NCBI GenBank assembly: GCA_016195965.1
Contig: JACPYR010000049.1
Coordinates: 1 to 49,228, forward strand
Origin: Nitrosomonadales bacterium
GTDB lineage: Bacteria > Pseudomonadota > Gammaproteobacteria > Burkholderiales > Gallionellaceae
Reading direction: 5' to 3'
Length of the DNA stretch: 49,228 nucleotides
Under the pieces are notes generated by a model, which was given only the letters and a program-made list of their open reading frames with translations, did no database searches and had not been told where the DNA came from. Positions 46,914-49,228 of this stretch are shown here, in pieces (positions within the stretch are counted from its first letter, which is position 1; the number at the start of each line of letters is the position of its first letter). A program made the position numbers and the translations under genes.

Positions 46914-47924
46914 ATGCCAACTTTGCCTGAATTAAATGAACTGGAGCAAATACTCGAGCTTGGCCGTAGCCACTTGGAGGTACGTGTTGCCTGCGAAGTC
47001 AGCGCGGGCAACAAACTCTTCCCGGTATACCGCCTGACCCTGGGCAACCCCGATCCCACGCTTCCTGCAATCGGATTTTTTGGTGGCATCCATGGATTGG
47101 AACGCATCGGCACGCAAGTATTGCTGTATTTTTTGCGCGGTTTGATCGCACGATTGGAGTGGGACAACACCCTGCATCATTTGCTGCAGGATGTAAGATT
47201 GGTATTCATGCCTTTGATTAATCCTGGCGGCATGTGGCAGTCCACGCGCTGCAATCCACAAGGTGTGGACTTGATGCGTAACGCACCAATTGAGGCGACA
47301 GGCAAGGTTCCCTTCCTGTTGGGTGGCCACCGGATCAGCCCCCATTTGCCTTGGTATCGCGGCTTGGCAGGGGTGCAAATGGAAAGTGAAAATCAGGCGC
47401 TGTGCCTTACCGTACAAGAGGAATTGTTGTCCCGTTCTTTCAGCATTGCCGTGGATTGCCATTCCGGATTCGGTTCGCGTGATCGGATTTGGTTTCCCCA
47501 TGCGCATAGCGTTAATCCAATCGCACACTTGGCTGACATCTTCACGCTGGAAAAACTATTCCAGAAAATCTACCCCAATAACAAATATCTGTTTGAACCA
47601 CAAAGCGTGCAATATCGCACCCATGGCGATATATGGGATTACCTTTACCTGCAAGCGCAACAAGACGATAGCAAGACCTTTTTGCCCTTGACGCTGGAAA
47701 TGGGCTCATGGTTGTGGGTGAAAAAAAATCCCAGGCAGATATTTTCCCGTCAGGGCATATTTAATCCCTCGGTCGAACATCGATTACATAGGGTTCTGCG
47801 TGGACATACAGTTTGGCTAGACTTTCTGATGCGCGCCGCCAGTAGCTACGACAATTGGCTGATCAGGGGCGACAGCCGCTCCCAGTTGCAAGAGCGCGCA
47901 ATAGCCCGTTGGTTTAAACAATGA
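46914..47924 (+). CDS. M14-family zinc metallopeptidase/deacylase
   Basis: A 336-residue protein with the M14 carboxypeptidase/aspartoacylase layout. The zinc motif is GGIHGLE (H-x2-E), the third ligand lies in DCHSGFGSRD, and TLEMGSW supplies the general-base glutamate. NPGGMWQSTRCNPQGVDL is the family's substrate-binding region. No signal peptide, so cytoplasmic. The ATGA overlap with the following hydrolase suggests a two-gene operon acting on one substrate. Peptidase, N-acyl amino acid deacylase and succinylglutamate desuccinylase-like roles are all possible. Confidence 0.85.
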   Translation: MPTLPELNELEQILELGRSHLEVRVACEVSAGNKLFPVYRLTLGNPDPTLPAIGFFGGIHGLERIGTQVLLYFLRGLIARLEWDNTLHHLLQDVRLVFMPLINPGGMWQSTRCNPQGVDLMRNAPIEATGKVPFLLGGHRISPHLPWYRGLAGVQMESENQALCLTVQEELLSRSFSIAVDCHSGFGSRDRIWFPHAHSVNPIAHLADIFTLEKLFQKIYPNNKYLFEPQSVQYRTHGDIWDYLYLQAQQDDSKTFLPLTLEMGSWLWVKKNPRQIFSRQGIFNPSVEHRLHRVLRGHTVWLDFLMRAASSYDNWLIRGDSRSQLQERAIARWFKQ

Positions 47925-48712
47925 CCACTTGGGTACTTTTGCGTGGCTTAATGCGCGAAACACGCCACTGGGGTGAGTTTCCCCGACTGTTTCAGAATGT
48001 CATGGGCGCACAACATATAGTCGCCATGGATTTCCCTGGCAATGGCTGCTTGCATACCCAGACCAGCGCTACCAGCGTAGCAGAGATGGCCAACCATTGT
48101 CGCTCGCAACTGCATCAACTGGGCTATGCGCCACCCTACCGGGTACTGGCCTTGTCTTTAGGGGCAATGGTAGCCGTAGCGTGGAGTGAGCTGTATCCAG
48201 CCGAACTTGAAAAAATGGTATTAATCAATACCAGCTTGGCACCCTACAGTCCTTTTTACCATAGGCTACGTCCCGCCAATTATCCTGCCTTGATCGGACT
48301 GCTCTATGGCTCCGCAGCCCAACGTGAAAAACTGATACTGCGCCTCACCAGCACTCGCAGTCATACTGAAAGCCTGCAAACGATACTGGAACAGTGGATA
48401 GCGTATGCCCATGAATATCCCATTATTCGTGCCAATATTCTGCGTCAACTTCAGGCAGCTCTCTATTATCGTGCGGCCCCGACTACGCCATCTACGCCGG
48501 TATTATTGCTAGCGGGGCAGCAAGACCAATTGGTAAATGTAAATTGCTCGCTCACGCTGGCGCAACATTGGCATTGCGCTATCAGATTGCATCCGACTGC
48601 CGGACATGATTTGACTTTGGACGATGGTATCTGGGTAACTCAGCAAGTCCGCGAGTGGCTTATAGGAAGCGTCCAGCCGTCCCATATTGAACCGAAATAC
48701 TTGAGAGCATAG
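47921..48712 (+). CDS. Alpha/beta-fold hydrolase
   Basis: A 263-residue serine hydrolase. The nucleophile elbow is ALSLGAMVA, the acid LLAGQQDQLV and the histidine TAGHDLTLDD; HG-like oxyanion residues lie in VLLRGLMRE. Sequence resembles BioH/pimeloyl-type or lactonase-type hydrolases, without a match that fixes a substrate. Its ATG overlaps the M14 peptidase stop (ATGA). It faces the rRNA operon. Confidence 0.85.
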   Translation: MTTWVLLRGLMRETRHWGEFPRLFQNVMGAQHIVAMDFPGNGCLHTQTSATSVAEMANHCRSQLHQLGYAPPYRVLALSLGAMVAVAWSELYPAELEKMVLINTSLAPYSPFYHRLRPANYPALIGLLYGSAAQREKLILRLTSTRSHTESLQTILEQWIAYAHEYPIIRANILRQLQAALYYRAAPTTPSTPVLLLAGQQDQLVNVNCSLTLAQHWHCAIRLHPTAGHDLTLDDGIWVTQQVREWLIGSVQPSHIEPKYLRA

Positions 48713-48763
48713 TGTCGCCCCGTTGTCAGAACCTCAAGCAGGCAGGCCATAAAGCGCTAAAAA

Positions 48764-48787
48764 CAAAAAAACCGGCCTCGTGCCGGG
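48764..48787 (-). terminator. Second (distal) terminator of the rRNA operon
   Basis: On the minus strand, CCGGC (48782-48786 complement) pairs with GCCGG (48772-48776 complement), loop ACGAG, followed by TTTTTTT. It lies 330 bases beyond the 5S gene and can also stop plus-strand transcription poorly. Confidence 0.75.
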
Positions 48788-48790
48788 TTG

Positions 48791-48806
48791 TTTGTAAGGA
48801 GTCTGA
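48791..48806. repeat. 5S trailer repeat, distal copy (TTTGTAAGGAGTCTGA)
   Basis: A 16-bp perfect copy of 49110-49125, which is the 3' end and trailer of the 5S gene. In both places it lies directly beside a terminator. This suggests a duplication of the rRNA operon end with later insertion of the repeats between. Confidence 0.8.
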
Positions 48807-48816
48807 GCCTGTCCTG

Positions 48817-48929
48817 ATAACCAGCGACTTGCCCGCATGCGGGCTTATAACCAGCGGCTTGCTGATGTTGTTTATCAGCTTAGCCGAATGGCTAGGAGCT
48901 TCATCAGTCGAATGGCTAGTAGTTCCATC
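48817..48929 (-). repeat. Structured unit, copy D-outer (split by D-inner)
   Basis: Minus-strand unit starting GATGGAACTACTAGCC and ending CTGGTTAT, preceded by CT. Removing the inner copy (48847-48905) leaves 54 bp, the same length as copy C. The core would then be lower stem GACT/AGTC, A-A mismatch, upper stem GCCCGC/GCGGGC with loop AT. Confidence 0.8.
48847..48905 (-). repeat. Structured unit, copy D-inner (nested)
   Basis: A 59-bp unit starting GATGAAGCTCCTAGCC and ending CTGGTTAT, preceded by CT, inserted into the hairpin of D-outer. Core: lower stem GGCT/AGCC, mismatch, upper stem GCTGAT/ATCAGC with loop AAACAAC. Confidence 0.8.
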
Positions 48930-48970
48930 AGCAGCGTCGAAGGGATGACCTACTTTGGCTATGGCCGCCC

Positions 48971-49009
48971 CGTTGGTGCTTAACATTCGCAAGCGAAGTT
49001 AGCCAACGC
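48971..49009. repeat. Long imperfect hairpin beside the rRNA operon
   Basis: CGTTGG near 48971 pairs with CCAACG ending at 49009 (with a bulge), and TTCGC/GCGAA closes the tip. It sits next to the second hairpin family. No gene is present in 48713-49077. Confidence 0.55.
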
Positions 49010-49039
49010 CGCAACAAGCGCCTGCGGCGCGTGTTGTCG
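49006..49039 (+). repeat. Second structured repeat family, copy 2
   Basis: Same 34-bp layout as 28527-28560: identical CGCCGCAACAA and GTGTTGTCG flanks, loop TGC, but stem GCGCC/GGCGC in place of ACTGC/GCAGT. Confidence 0.8.
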
Positions 49040-49077
49040 TGAACTCAAGTAGATCATCACAATATTCCGAACCAAAT

Positions 49078-49108
49078 AAAAAAGCCCAACACAAGGCTGG
49101 GCTTTTTT
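49078..49108 (-). terminator. Proximal terminator of the rRNA operon
   Basis: AAAGCCCA (49081-49088) pairs with TGGGCTTT (49098-49105) with A and T tracts on both sides, about 12 bases beyond the 5S 3' end. Confidence 0.92.
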
Positions 49109-49119
49109 ATTTGTAAGGA

Positions 49120-49228
49120 GTCTGACGATGACCTACTTTCGCATGGGTAATCCACACTATCATCGGCGCGGAGTCGTTTCACTGTCCTGTTCGGGATGGG
49201 AAGGAGTGGGACCAACTCGCTATGGTCG
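49120..49228 (-). rRNA. rrf: 5S ribosomal RNA (5' end beyond the window)
   Basis: The minus strand reads the 5S core: GTTGGTCCCACTCC, CCGAACAGGACAGTGAAACG, CGCCGATGATAGTGTGG and CCCATGCGAAAGTAGGTCAT. About 109 nt are visible; the first few bases lie past 49228. The 3' end is placed near 49120 where CGTCAG would close the terminal stem. It marks the end of an rRNA operon transcribed into the window. Confidence 0.96.

Larger units (their letters stand above)
48807..48945. repeat. CCCTTCGACGCTGCT|CAGGACAGG repeat interrupted by nested structured units
   Basis: On the minus strand CCCTTCGACGCTGCT (48930-48944) and CAGGACAGGCTC (48805-48816) join to the same repeat that is intact in dxs at 35677-35700. 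Between them lie two nested units (48817-48929). Confidence 0.8.

Overview
The window is chromosomal DNA of a Gram-negative proteobacterium, most likely a betaproteobacterium (inference: Nitrosomonadales/Gallionellaceae-like). The reasons are the tpiA-secG-tRNA-Leu-nuoA..N order, FolE2 in place of FolE, the pcnB-folK-kinase-panB order and the base composition. I cannot name the species from sequence alone. The left edge cuts pyrG and the right edge cuts a 5S rRNA gene, which is the 3' end of an rRNA operon on the minus strand.

Layout. 1-4124 (minus): pyrG, then an operon of a di-haem cytochrome c peroxidase and a DAHL-PAS-GGDEF-EAL protein. 4232-20538 (minus): tpiA, secG, tRNA-Leu(GAG) and the complete 14-gene nuo operon for NADH:ubiquinone oxidoreductase, ending in a terminator. 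A small repeat-containing ORF sits between nuoA and nuoB. 20930-24211: an orphan pstS, a 201-bp MITE, and a nitric-oxide module (NsrR-like regulator facing a truncated globin and its probable reductase). 24208-30973 (minus): the pantothenate and folate genes panD, panC, panB, a deoxynucleoside kinase and folK. They are split by a 3.4-kb accessory stretch with a three-gene toxin-antitoxin operon, a cobalamin riboswitch with an OprB-type porin, and a hairpin-rich non-coding block. 31121-37773 (minus): pcnB, a PsiF protein, a class I amidotransferase, folE2, dxs, ispA, xseB. 37901-41115 (plus): a Rieske oxygenase, a DMT transporter, a SpoIIAA-like protein and a lipoprotein. 41227-41630 (minus): rpmG and rpmB. 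41854-48712 (plus): dgkA, a PAP2 phosphatase, an EAL-CBS-GGDEF protein translationally coupled to an acyltransferase, an OlsB-like acyltransferase, an M14 metallopeptidase and an alpha/beta hydrolase. The plus-strand genes converge on the rRNA operon.

The most unusual content is non-coding. Five copies of a 54-117 bp structured unit start GATG(A/G)A, end GGTTAT (or GGTTAC), and always follow the dinucleotide CT. Each has a central hairpin whose stem sequence differs between copies while pairing is kept, in both the upper and lower stem. In three cases removing the unit restores a recognisable older repeat or palindrome; one copy lies in a MITE and one is nested inside another unit. This looks like a small site-specific mobile or structured element. 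A second two-copy hairpin family with compensatory changes lies at two of the same loci. Related short repeats are read in frame inside dxs, nuoL and nuoG.
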